The notes beneath the pieces were generated by a model. That model was not told the DNA's origin, searched no databases, and saw only the letters and a list, made by a program, of their open reading frames with translations. A stretch of 64,000 bases of DNA from Fulvivirga ligni. Its GTDB lineage: Bacteria; Bacteroidota; Bacteroidia; Cytophagales; Cyclobacteriaceae. The position numbers were made by a program, and so were the translations under genes. Within the stretch, counting starts at the first letter, position 1; the number at the start of each line of letters is the position of its first letter. Positions 1 through 8,203 of this stretch are shown here, one piece after another. Location of the stretch: positions 1,345,001 to 1,409,000 of the forward strand of contig NZ_CP089979.1 of NCBI RefSeq assembly GCF_021389935.1. Reading direction: 5' to 3'.

Positions 1-1488
1 CCTAAAACGGATGGATACTATTATTACATAGCGATAGATGATATTATCAGAGAGAATTTAGATTTTCTTTTCCCTAATTATAAAGTTTTAGGGGCATATT
101 CAGTGAAGCTGAACAGAGATGCAGATTTAAATATAGACGACGAATATTCGGGAAATCTGGTAAAGAAAATTCGAAAGCAAATAGAAAAGAGGAATCTTGG
201 GGTGCCTAGTCGTTTTCTTTATGATAGTGATATGCCGAAGGAGCTACTTCAGTTTCTAAAGGATAAGTTTGAATTAGACGACGATGATGTGGTGGCAGGA
301 GGTAAATACCACAATATGCATGACCTGTTTCAGCTGCCAAATCCATTAAAGCCAAAGCTGGAGAATGAACCTTTAGAGACTATAAGAAAGCACCAACTGG
401 AAAACTCAAAATCGATATTTTCTGCTATAGATCAGGGGGATGTGATGCTTCACTTTCCCTACCAGAGCTATGATTATGTGCTGCGGTTATTCAATGAAGC
501 TGCATTAGATCCTGATGTGACTGAAATAAAGGCTACGTTCTACAGAATAGCGGCTAACTCATTCATTAGTAATGCGTTGATTAGTGCTGCCAATAATGGT
601 AAAAAGGTTACTGTATTTGTGGAGATTAAGGCAAGGTTTGATGAAAAAAATAACCTTATCTGGGCTGAAAAGATGGAGCAAGCTGGAATTACTATAATCT
701 ATAGCATACCAGGATTAAAAGTGCATGCCAAGGTAGCTCTGATTACCAAGAAAAATAAAGAGGGTGAAAGCGTGAATTATGGTTATTTTAGCACCGGGAA
801 TTTTAATGAAAAAACGGCTGAAATATACGCTGATGAAGCGCTTCTCTCTAAAAATGAGTCACTTACCAATGAGCTGAATAACGTATTTTCTTATCTGAAG
901 TCGCAAGAGGAGATCCCTGAATTTAAAGAACTATTAGTAGCTCAATTCAATATCACTGACCGCTTTAAGTCTCTGGTAGATCAGGAAATTGAAAATGTAC
1001 AGGCGGGTAAGAAAGGTCATATTATCCTTAAACTCAATAACCTACAGGATCATATCATGATTGATAAGCTGTATGAAGCTAGTCAGGCGGGGGTGAAAGT
1101 TGAGTTAATAGTTAGAGCGATCTGCTGTATTAGAGCTGGAGTGCCCGGCCTTAGTGAGAATATTACCGTAAGACGAATTGTAGATAGGTATTTAGAGCAT
1201 TCCAGATGCTTCTATTTCTACAATAATGGAAATGATCTTCTTTATCAAGGTTCTGCTGACTGGATGAAAAGGAATCTCTACAGAAGAATTGAGGTGGTAT
1301 TCCCAATATTAGATCCACTATTAAAGTCGGAGATAATGAAATTATTAGATATTCAGCTAAAGGATAATGTAAAAGCCTGTTTGTTAGACAGTAATCTAAA
1401 TAACGTGAGAATAAACGACCATCAACCGAAAGTACACGCTCAGGTAGATTTTCACAGGTGGTTAGAGAAGAAGGAGACTAGTGTTTAA
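1..1488 (+). CDS. ppk1: Polyphosphate kinase 1, C-terminal part (5' end outside window)
   Basis: PPK1 reversibly transfers the gamma-phosphate of ATP onto long-chain polyphosphate. The frame is open from base 1, so the gene begins upstream and the GTG at 103 is internal. About 495 of the family's usual 690 or so residues are present. The two family histidines are visible: His in the VHAKVAL motif (codon 724-726), equivalent to the autophosphorylated His of E. coli PPK, and His in YLEHSR (codon 1198-1200). Two PLD-like catalytic halves follow the YSVKLNRDAD segment typical of PPK1. The 3' end overlaps the convergent HD-domain gene by 11 bp. The assignment is secure; only the N-terminal part is missing because of the window edge. 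Confidence 0.95.
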   Translation, partial: PKTDGYYYYIAIDDIIRENLDFLFPNYKVLGAYSVKLNRDADLNIDDEYSGNLVKKIRKQIEKRNLGVPSRFLYDSDMPKELLQFLKDKFELDDDDVVAGGKYHNMHDLFQLPNPLKPKLENEPLETIRKHQLENSKSIFSAIDQGDVMLHFPYQSYDYVLRLFNEAALDPDVTEIKATFYRIAANSFISNALISAANNGKKVTVFVEIKARFDEKNNLIWAEKMEQAGITIIYSIPGLKVHAKVALITKKNKEGESVNYGYFSTGNFNEKTAEIYADEALLSKNESLTNELNNVFSYLKSQEEIPEFKELLVAQFNITDRFKSLVDQEIENVQAGKKGHIILKLNNLQDHIMIDKLYEASQAGVKVELIVRAICCIRAGVPGLSENITVRRIVDRYLEHSRCFYFYNNGNDLLYQGSADWMKRNLYRRIEVVFPILDPLLKSEIMKLLDIQLKDNVKACLLDSNLNNVRINDHQPKVHAQVDFHRWLEKKETSV

Positions 1489-2743
1489 CTGGGAAAAATA
1501 CTAAGGCAATGATGAATGCTATTACAGCAGTGCTAAAGCCAAACATAAAGACGTTATAAGACTTTCTGAGCATTTTGTACTTCTTGCCAAGTACAATGCC
1601 CAGGAAGTAAATATCTTTGATCATGCTGCCGTATAGAAAGTCTGAATCATTCATCATTTCCTTCATACCCCACATGTAATTGTCGAGCTCCATGCCGTGG
1701 AAATTGCCGAAAAACAAAAGGTTAGTTTTTCTCTGCTCTATATCTTCACGCGTAAATGTTCCTGAGGAAATATTCGGTCTGGTGGCCAAAACGGCAAAAA
1801 CGATAGTGGTTAAACATACTCCAACTAATATCATTCCAGGGACGATTAGGTTAGGGTAGTCCTCAAATTTTCTGAACAGTACGGAAACCAATACAGACAG
1901 AATAATGGAGTTAATAGAGATCATGATGTTGGCCTTGTTATCAGCCATCCCACTGAGTGTAAGGTGATTTTTAGAGGTAATCCTAAACATGGTTTCAATA
2001 CCTCTATCTGGTTTTTTTACTTTAACCTCTTTATCGCCTTTATCTTTTTTTCCATTCTTATCCTTTTTGCCGCCTTTTTCCTTTTCCTTGGTCTTTCCTT
2101 TGAGCTTGTTTAGTTTATCTTCCAATTTCTTTATTTCCTCGTCTTTATAATCTGCGCAATTTGCTTTTAACCACTTTCGGTTTTCCTGTTTACGTTTTTC
2201 CAGCACGTTTGTGCCATATTCCGTAAAATATTTATGCTTATCTAAAAATTCGAGGGTTCGAATGTACCAGTCATTAGGAGCGAAGTTAACATCGTGAACG
2301 GCGTGTAACTCTTTTCGTAAGTCCTCTGTGCGGTTTTTAAACTCCTTGGTGGATAGATGATAAAGGTCGGAATCACATAAAATTTGAGCGGCTAAACAGT
2401 CAGGGCTTTGAGGCATTTCTGTGGCATTGATATAGGATTTCACCCTCTCAATATCCTCAGTGCTTACACCCCATTCAGCAAGTTTATCGGCCATTATTTT
2501 GGAGCCGTTCATTTCATGACGCTCCTTACCCTGAGTATAACCTACATCGTGAAACCAGGCTGCAACAGTAACTAGCTCCGTTTCTTTAGCCGGAAGCTCT
2601 GCTCTTTCGCAAAGTTCCCTGGCAGCTTTCACTACATCTCTGGTATGATCCAGGTTATGATAGTGATATCCTTTGGGCAAACTCTTCAGAAGGCTTGTAG
2701 CGTACTCTTTTGATTTGCGAATCAGTTCCGTTTCCTCAAACAT
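1478..2743 (-). CDS. HD-domain phosphohydrolase fused to a Pycsar-effector-like (PycTM, DUF5706) membrane domain
   Basis: 421 residues in three parts. Residues 1 to about 170 form an HD-type metal phosphohydrolase: His33, the H65-D66 pair in WFHDVGY, and acidic residues in LCDSD (124-126) fit the metal ligands. Residues about 190-250 are a Lys/Glu-rich, probably coiled or disordered linker. Residues about 255-421 match the DUF5706/PycTM family: the LSGMADNKANIMISIN signature, two hydrophobic segments just after it and one at the C-terminus. Family knowledge: PycTM proteins act as membrane effectors in Pycsar anti-phage systems when fired by cyclic pyrimidine nucleotides. No nucleotide cyclase lies nearby, so a defence role is not shown. 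The HD substrate is unknown. The gene is convergent with ppk1 and lies 41 bp downstream of the oxidoreductase gene, which reads the same way, so the two may be co-transcribed. Confidence 0.8.
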   Translation of the reverse strand: MFEETELIRKSKEYATSLLKSLPKGYHYHNLDHTRDVVKAARELCERAELPAKETELVTVAAWFHDVGYTQGKERHEMNGSKIMADKLAEWGVSTEDIERVKSYINATEMPQSPDCLAAQILCDSDLYHLSTKEFKNRTEDLRKELHAVHDVNFAPNDWYIRTLEFLDKHKYFTEYGTNVLEKRKQENRKWLKANCADYKDEEIKKLEDKLNKLKGKTKEKEKGGKKDKNGKKDKGDKEVKVKKPDRGIETMFRITSKNHLTLSGMADNKANIMISINSIILSVLVSVLFRKFEDYPNLIVPGMILVGVCLTTIVFAVLATRPNISSGTFTREDIEQRKTNLLFFGNFHGMELDNYMWGMKEMMNDSDFLYGSMIKDIYFLGIVLGKKYKMLRKSYNVFMFGFSTAVIAFIIALVFFPVKH

Positions 2744-2784
2744 GGCTTCTAATGTAATAAAAATTAATACGTTATTCCACTCAT

Positions 2785-3996
2785 TTATTTGCCGTCCACA
2801 TAATCCTGCAGGTACTGGTATTTTGGTGTAAGCTTGCCCTCTTTGGCAATGGTAGCGCGCTCTATTATAGTGTCGGCATCTTCACCTAATAAATACGGTA
2901 AAACATTATCTATCAGTTCTCTACCAAAATCTTGAGAAGCATTTCTTGGCAGCTCACATGGTAAGTTATCTACTGCCATCACTGTAATGTTACCTTCGTC
3001 ATTAAAAGGAGCTTCTATGGCACCCTGGCTAGGCTCATAATCATAGATAGGATCTTCTATGGTGCTTGGTTGTTTGGTAGATGGTATCGAACCTTCGATA
3101 TCACATGTTATGTCTGCAATTACCTTGATCTTAAATTCAGGGCTGCTAATGTCTTCTCTCTTGAAAAGCTCAGGGCCGCGCGGATCCCAGTAAGCACCAG
3201 CTATGAGAAGGTCAGCTACCTCTGCATATTTTAAGAAGTCATTTTCGTAGTTTTCAGGGTTGCTGAAAAACTCATTTCGCACAAACTCCCCACCGTTTTT
3301 GGGCTTGTTATAGTCCCTGCCGTTTAGCTGCACAAACACAGGGTGATCAAATTCCTTATGAAGAAACTCTGCCGGAGACACTCTTCTGATGTTCATGCCC
3401 ATGAGCACTTCCATAGCTCCTTTAGCCACTCTTCCACCACCGGTTAAGGCAATTTTTATTGGAGGAAGATCTACTTTTTCAAACTCAGTTTTTAAATCAT
3501 CCAAGTCGAAGCATTCGTGAGCTCTTCTGATATTAAAAAGGTTGTACCTCTTACCATAGGTCCAAATGCCATTGTAGGCGCCTACTATGCCAGCATAGCG
3601 GCCAAATGCTACTATTCTTTTACCAGTTTTATCGGTAAGTGTTTCGTAATCAATTAGGGTGATATTCTTTTTTAGAATAGTCTGTAAAAGCTCTCGGTTA
3701 TAAGACTGAGCTTTTATGGTATGGGAAAAGAAGAAGTATGTTTTATCGGCTAAAAGATCTTTAATAGGCACTTCTTTTACACCCATTAAAATGTCACAAT
3801 CATCAACATTATCAGCTACTGTAACCTGGTTTGTTCTATATTCATCATCTTCAAAACAACGAATTTCACTAGCCTGACAGCGTAGCTCTACATTAAATTT
3901 GTCTTTAACTTCTTTGGCCTGAGCAGGCGTAAAGGGTACCCTTCTATCTACAGGTATTTTACCTTCCCGTAGTATACCTATCTTCTTACTTCCCAT
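2785..3996 (-). CDS. NAD(P)-dependent oxidoreductase of the alanine dehydrogenase / saccharopine dehydrogenase (lysine-forming) family
   Basis: 403 residues. The N-terminal half (IGILREGKIPVDRRVPFTP) is the substrate-binding module of the alanine dehydrogenase/PNT and LYS1 family, with the conserved Arg/Lys region at the start. A Rossmann segment follows near residue 180 (KIALTGGGRVAKGAMEVL), and ADITCDIEGSIPST is also typical. Enzymes of this family make or break the C-N bond of amino acids with NAD(H). The exact substrate, lysine/saccharopine or alanine, cannot be told from sequence reading alone. The gene is divergent from the ICMT-like gene and upstream of the HD-PycTM gene. Confidence 0.8.
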   Translation of the reverse strand: MGSKKIGILREGKIPVDRRVPFTPAQAKEVKDKFNVELRCQASEIRCFEDDEYRTNQVTVADNVDDCDILMGVKEVPIKDLLADKTYFFFSHTIKAQSYNRELLQTILKKNITLIDYETLTDKTGKRIVAFGRYAGIVGAYNGIWTYGKRYNLFNIRRAHECFDLDDLKTEFEKVDLPPIKIALTGGGRVAKGAMEVLMGMNIRRVSPAEFLHKEFDHPVFVQLNGRDYNKPKNGGEFVRNEFFSNPENYENDFLKYAEVADLLIAGAYWDPRGPELFKREDISSPEFKIKVIADITCDIEGSIPSTKQPSTIEDPIYDYEPSQGAIEAPFNDEGNITVMAVDNLPCELPRNASQDFGRELIDNVLPYLLGEDADTIIERATIAKEGKLTPKYQYLQDYVDGK

Positions 3997-4036
3997 ATTA
4001 TTATAAACGTTATGGTTTGTTTAAATTGCTAACAAA

Positions 4037-4044
4037 CAAATATA
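4037..4044 (-). promoter_or_regulatory. Possible Bacteroidota -7 box (TATATTTG) for the oxidoreductase gene
   Basis: Read on the minus strand this is TATATTTG, a match to the Bacteroidota sigma-A -7 consensus TAnnTTTG, 40 bp upstream of the start codon. I see no convincing TTG/TTTG -33 box at the right distance, so the call is weak. Confidence 0.3.
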
Positions 4045-4091
4045 AAATTTCTCCTCCATATTGCAGGGAGATATTAATTAATGTATAAGAA

Positions 4092-4685
4092 GTGGAGTTT
4101 AAAATATCATATATTATTTTAGCAGTGGCCTGGGCTGTTTACTTGTTTATTCATAGTGCCATGGCGTCAGGGAAAGTTTCGTCTTATGCTATGGATAAGT
4201 TGGGGATATCTTTCAAATCATACAGAATGACTTATAATGTTATAGCCACGGTTGGCTTGCTTTTTTTGCTGTTCTATAATGCCACTATTTCTTCTCCTAA
4301 ACTTATTCCGCTTACTAATTTGGTGAAATATATAAGCCTCTTCATGGCTGGTGTTGGTGTAATTATAATCAACGTATCTTTTAGGCAATATAGTGCAAGA
4401 GGTTTTCTGGGCTTGCAGGAAGAATCTTATCAGCGCCTACAAACCGGAGGGATTTTAGCTCATATTCGGCACCCGTTATATACAGCAACCATATTGATTG
4501 TACTCGGCTATTTTTTATATGATAGTAGACTAGCCAACTTAGTTACAGCTGTTTGTGTGTTGGTATACCTTCCTATCGGAATATATTTTGAAGAGAAGAA
4601 GCTGATTAAAACTTATGGAGACGAATATTTAGACTATAAAGAAAGGGTACCATCTCTGATACCCTCTATAAAACTTTTTTTCTAA
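4092..4685 (+). CDS. Isoprenylcysteine carboxyl methyltransferase-like (ICMT/NnrU/PEMT superfamily) integral membrane protein
   Basis: 197 residues with about five hydrophobic segments. The C-terminal half carries the superfamily signature: HIRHPLYTATILI, then a hydrophobic stretch, then the FEEKKLIKTYGDEYLDYKERVP block that binds S-adenosylmethionine in ICMT-like enzymes. The start is GTG: an in-frame TAA lies 6 bp upstream and no ATG precedes the first membrane segment. The substrate is unknown; in bacteria these proteins methylate lipids or small membrane-associated compounds. It ends 5 bp from the convergent AIM24-family gene. Confidence 0.75.
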   Translation: MEFKISYIILAVAWAVYLFIHSAMASGKVSSYAMDKLGISFKSYRMTYNVIATVGLLFLLFYNATISSPKLIPLTNLVKYISLFMAGVGVIIINVSFRQYSARGFLGLQEESYQRLQTGGILAHIRHPLYTATILIVLGYFLYDSRLANLVTAVCVLVYLPIGIYFEEKKLIKTYGDEYLDYKERVPSLIPSIKLFF

Positions 4686-4690
4686 TACTC

Positions 4691-5460
4691 TTAAGAATCA
4701 AAAATGTCTCCTAAAATGGAGCTGGCCTCTTTGCCCTTGTTTTTACCATATGGTGAAATGGCCTGTACCAGTTTTCTTATTGGCATAGATTGAAGGTATA
4801 CTTTTCCAGTACCTCTAAGGGTAGCCAGGAATATGCCTTCTCCGCCAAATATCATAGATCTTAATCCACCAGCAGACTCCACGCTAAAGTCAACGCTAGA
4901 TTCAAAGGCCACTACACAGCCCGTATCTACTCTTAGCGTCTCATTGTTGAGTTGTTTTCTATTACTGTTCCGCCGGCATGAACAAAAGCTTTACCATCTC
5001 CCCTTAATCTTTCCAGTATAAAACCTTCACCGCCTACCAAGCCAGATCCAAGCCTTTTGTTAAAAGTGATGGATACTTCTGTACCTAATGCTGCACATAG
5101 GAAACCATCTTTTTGTACAATCAGCTCATTGTTTAATGTGCTGCTAAGGTCTATCGGAATAATTGTGCCTGGATAAGGTGCCGCAAATGCCGCTTTGGCT
5201 TTCTTCATTCCTCTATTAGTAAAATGAGTCATGAATAGAGATTCGCCTGTTAACATTCGCGTGCCAGCAGATACCAGTTTTCCTAAAAGACCCTGGCTCG
5301 GCTTTGATCCATCGCCCATCTTTGTCTCAAAGCTTATACCTTCTTCCATGTACAACATGGCTCCGGCTTCAGCGATTACTGTTTCATTAGGATCAAGCTC
5401 TACTTCAACTATTTGTATGCTTTCCCCTTTGATCTCAAAATCTATTTCATGTGAATTCAT
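4691..5460 (-). pseudogene. AIM24 / TIGR00266 family protein gene, split by a one-base frameshift
   Basis: The first 175 codons (5460 down to 4933) give the N-terminal part of an AIM24-type beta-rich protein, with two Gly-rich GGEGF/LERLRG-type blocks. They then run into a stop after ENNSTMRR. The continuation is in the next frame: if one base is added in the A4 run of the coding strand (TTTT at 4955-4958 on the + strand), the reading becomes [24 protein letters not shown] and joins the downstream frame. That frame carries GGEGIFLATLRGTGKVYLQS and ends at 4691. The repaired frame is exactly 257 codons (256 aa), the family's usual size. Both halves look well conserved, so this is either a recent mutation or a homopolymer sequencing error. 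Function of the family is poorly known. Confidence 0.85.
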
Positions 5461-5462
5461 GG

Positions 5463-5687
5463 CTATTCTTCTTCGTCTTTAGAGTTCTTATATTTCTTGT
5501 AGTCGTCCCTGTCTACCAGTTTTTTGTCTTCTACATTTTTATTTAAGAACTCATTTATCTTATCGATATTATAATTCGTCTGAATTTCACCGAAAGAATC
5601 TATTCGAATGTCAAAGCCCTCTAAATCAGGGTTTACTTTGGGTTTTTCCTGTTTTCTTTTGTCGTTAGTTGATCCTTTCTTTGCCAT
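5463..5687 (-). CDS. Small charged hypothetical protein
   Basis: About 74 residues, hydrophilic, starting [10 protein letters not shown] and ending in an acidic KDEEE tail; an ATG two codons upstream (5693) is an alternative start. No domain recognised and no membrane segment. It lies between gltX (12-18 bp upstream) and the AIM24-family gene (3 bp downstream), all on the minus strand, so it is probably co-transcribed with them. The spacing and sensible composition support a real gene. Confidence 0.6.
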   Translation of the reverse strand: MAKKGSTNDKRKQEKPKVNPDLEGFDIRIDSFGEIQTNYNIDKINEFLNKNVEDKKLVDRDDYKKYKNSKDEEE

Positions 5688-5704
5688 GACCATATTGTTT
5701 AGTT

Positions 5705-7249
5705 TTACTCTTTTACCGGTAAAACTTCAATGGCCTTCTGAATTCGATTTGATACATTTTTTGCGCCTACAATTTCTATGATTTCCATCAAATCCGGACC
5801 GCCACCTTTACCGGTGATTGCTAGCCTTACAGACTGCATTACTTGTCCTATTTTAACGCCTTTTTCCTCTAATATGTTATTTAATATTTCTTTGGCCGAT
5901 TCAGCTGTTAATGTATCTGCTTTCAGAACTTCTTCTTTATAACTGCTCAATACGTCCACAGCGGTGGCGTCCCATTTTTTTCTGGCTACCTTTTCATCAT
6001 ACTCCGTAGGTGCCTCAAAGAAGAATTTACCTTCAGTCCAGATCTCCTGAGGGAAGGTTACTCTTTCCTTCATAGCATTACAAACCTTTTCCACATTGGC
6101 TGGATCATAAGCCACATTGTTTTCTTCGAGAGAGGCTATAAGGTGTTTGCCAAGTTCTTGATTAGACTTCGACTTAATGTATTGCTGGTTAAACCACTTG
6201 GCCTTTTCAATGTCAAATTTAGTTCCGGCCTTACCTATGCGCTCAATGGTGAAAGCATCAATTAGCTCATCGAAAGAGAATATCTCCTGTTCTGTACCAG
6301 GGTTCCAGCCTAAGAATACAAGGAAATTTAAGAATGCATCTGGTAAATAACCAGCCTCCCTGAAACCGCTGAAGGTTTCTGGTTGTCCATCCTTGCCTGG
6401 AAATACTCCATTGATAGGGAATACAGGGAAGCCTAGTTTATCACCATCTCTCTTACTCAATTTTCCATTGCCATCGGGCTTTAAAAGAAGCGGTAAGTGA
6501 GCAAATTGAGGCATAGTATCTTCCCAGCCTAAAAATTTATATAATAGCACATGAAGTGGTGCAGAAGGAAGCCATTCTTCACCTCTGATTACATGTGTAA
6601 TTTTCATTAAATGATCATCCACCACGTTAGCCAGGTGATAGGTAGGCATACCGTCAGATTTCATTAGTACTTTATCATCAATGGCAGATGAGTGTACCAT
6701 TACCCAGCCGCGCACCATGTCATTGAGTCTAATCTCCTCTTTATGAGGCACTTTCAAACGGATGACATACGGTTCGCCAGATGCTATTTTTTCTTTCACC
6801 TCATCTTCAGAGAGGGTCAAAGAGTTTTTCATCTGCATTCTGGTGATGGCGTTATACTGTGGAGTAGCTACTCTTGCTGCTTTCAAGCGTTCCCTCATGG
6901 CATCAAGCTCTTCTGGAGTATCAAAAGCATAGTAGGCGTTACCTTCATCAATTAATTTCTGAGCATATTCGGCATACATGTCCTTTCTTTCAGATTGTCT
7001 GTAAGGACCATATTCACCACCGGCATATGGGCTTTCGTCGGCGATTATACCTATCCATTCAAGGGCATCTTTTATATATTCTTCAGCGCCTGGCACAAAC
7101 CTGGTTTGGTCTGTATCCTCTATGCGAAGAATCATTTTGCCATTGTTCTTTTTTGCAAATAAATAATTGTAGATAGCGGTTCTTACTCCTCCAATATGAA
7201 GTGCTCCTGTGGGGCTGGGAGCGAACCTAACGCGTACTTCTCTGTCCAT
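5705..7249 (-). CDS. gltX: Glutamyl-tRNA synthetase
   Basis: 514 residues, class I aminoacyl-tRNA synthetase that charges tRNA-Glu. Visible landmarks: RFAPSPTGALHIGGVRTA with the HIGH-type signature near residues 8-22, RIEDTDQTR, the VIRGEEWLPSAPLHVLLY block, and the KMSKS-type loop KLSKRDG before the anticodon-binding C-terminal domain. Length is normal for the family. Start at ATG 7249; the VRVRFAPSPTG segment follows directly. It is probably the first gene of a run continuing into the small charged protein and the AIM24 gene. Confidence 0.97.
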   Translation of the reverse strand: MDREVRVRFAPSPTGALHIGGVRTAIYNYLFAKKNNGKMILRIEDTDQTRFVPGAEEYIKDALEWIGIIADESPYAGGEYGPYRQSERKDMYAEYAQKLIDEGNAYYAFDTPEELDAMRERLKAARVATPQYNAITRMQMKNSLTLSEDEVKEKIASGEPYVIRLKVPHKEEIRLNDMVRGWVMVHSSAIDDKVLMKSDGMPTYHLANVVDDHLMKITHVIRGEEWLPSAPLHVLLYKFLGWEDTMPQFAHLPLLLKPDGNGKLSKRDGDKLGFPVFPINGVFPGKDGQPETFSGFREAGYLPDAFLNFLVFLGWNPGTEQEIFSFDELIDAFTIERIGKAGTKFDIEKAKWFNQQYIKSKSNQELGKHLIASLEENNVAYDPANVEKVCNAMKERVTFPQEIWTEGKFFFEAPTEYDEKVARKKWDATAVDVLSSYKEEVLKADTLTAESAKEILNNILEEKGVKIGQVMQSVRLAITGKGGGPDLMEIIEIVGAKNVSNRIQKAIEVLPVKE

Positions 7250-7272
7250 TTTAAGTTTATGATTTCTGGTCG

Positions 7273-7304
7273 CAAAAGTACAAAAACTTAAGAAAGGATA
7301 ACAA
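7273..7304 (-). promoter_or_regulatory. Candidate gltX promoter
   Basis: On the minus strand TTG (7302-7304) is followed after 21 bp by TACTTTTG (7273-7280), fitting the Bacteroidota TTG-N17-23-TAnnTTTG pattern, 24 bp before the gltX start. The -33 box directly abuts the stop codon of the upstream gene. Confidence 0.5.
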
Positions 7305-7778
7305 TTAAGCCGTTTGCTTTAAAACCTGATTTAGCACTCGCCGGCTCATATTTATTTGTTTGTTAAAATTTAATATGGTTACGCCGTAATTAGCAAGGCA
7401 GGCTCCAAAGGCAACAGCCGCATAATCATATTCTTTTTTATGTATAACAAAGAAACAGCCGACCAGTAAAGTGAAGAGTGTCCAAAATGAGAGAAACATA
7501 AAGGAGCTAAAAAACAGGTTATATTTTACGAAAACTATGCAGCCTCTGCTGGAGGCTTCAATCTTTCCTGTAATAAGCGGGAGGTAGTTTTGTGGGTAGT
7601 CGATTTTGCGTGATATCCTGAATATATCAGGATGCACGGTGCCGTTGAATAATATTTGATCATTACTCTTCTCAGGCGTGAGCGAAATGGGCTGGGTTAC
7701 TGATCTTATGGTGCTAACCACTTGCTCTGCCCTAAAGGGCAAAACAAGTGTTTCGCTTTTGTAAGGTATTAAAGTCAT
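7305..7778 (-). CDS. Hypothetical membrane protein with two transmembrane segments
   Basis: 157 residues. The first 80 or so are soluble and end in an ITGKIEASSRGCIVFVKY-like beta segment; then come two hydrophobic stretches (about 93-112 and 118-137) and a short basic tail. No family recognised with confidence. The start codon overlaps the ridA stop by 4 bp (ATGA), the usual sign of translational coupling, so it is in an operon with ridA. Confidence 0.65.
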   Translation of the reverse strand: MTLIPYKSETLVLPFRAEQVVSTIRSVTQPISLTPEKSNDQILFNGTVHPDIFRISRKIDYPQNYLPLITGKIEASSRGCIVFVKYNLFFSSFMFLSFWTLFTLLVGCFFVIHKKEYDYAAVAFGACLANYGVTILNFNKQINMSRRVLNQVLKQTA

Positions 7779-8155
7779 TTCACTGCTATGCAGGATATTT
7801 CAACATTCACATTCTTAGGCAGGCAACTCACCTCTACAGTTTCTCTGGCAGGAGGACTAGTAAGAAAGTACTTGCCATAGACAGCATTTACCAACTGAAA
7901 GTTATTCATGTTATTCACAAAAATGCTGCACTTTACTACATGATCGAAAGAGAGCCCGGCTTCACTTAAAATATATCCGATATTTTTCATTACCTGCTCA
8001 GTTTCAACTTCAATGTTTTCGGTGATCAGGTCGCCATTCTCTGCGTTAAGAGCTATTTGCCCTGACACATATAAAGTATCTTTTATCATAACAGCCTGGC
8101 TATAAGGACCAATAGGAGCCGGAGCTTTGCTGCTGTTTATTATTGTTTTGCTCAT
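7775..8155 (-). CDS. ridA: RidA/YjgF family enamine/imine deaminase
   Basis: 126 residues, the usual size of the trimeric YjgF/YER057c/UK114 family, which hydrolyses reactive 2-aminoacrylate-type imines. Signature parts are present: PIGPYSQAV near the N-terminus, LYVSGQIAL, and the active-site Arg at about residue 104 in PPARETVEV, followed by the NVEISCIAVK terminus with the family Glu. Some relatives act as 2-aminomuconate deaminases in kynurenine degradation; nothing here places this one in that group, and it lies far from the kynurenine genes. It overlaps the downstream membrane protein gene. Confidence 0.92.
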   Translation of the reverse strand: MSKTIINSSKAPAPIGPYSQAVMIKDTLYVSGQIALNAENGDLITENIEVETEQVMKNIGYILSEAGLSFDHVVKCSIFVNNMNNFQLVNAVYGKYFLTSPPARETVEVSCLPKNVNVEISCIAVK

Positions 8156-8179
8156 AATATCGGTTTATCTGTGATTTCT

Positions 8180-8187
8180 TATTTTTG
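8180..8187 (+). promoter_or_regulatory. Possible -7 box (TATTTTTG) for the 3HCDH-like gene
   Basis: Matches TAnnTTTG, 16 bp before the ATG at 8204. It lies inside the longer reading frame that would begin at GTG 8171, so it favours 8204 as the true start. No clear -33 box. Confidence 0.35.
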
Positions 8188-8203
8188 TTTAAAACTGCAA
8201 AAT

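Noticed and set aside
1478-3996. A complete Pycsar anti-phage system around the PycTM-like gene
   Set aside because: No nucleotide cyclase (PycC) or other defence gene lies within reach; the neighbours are ppk1 and a metabolic dehydrogenase.
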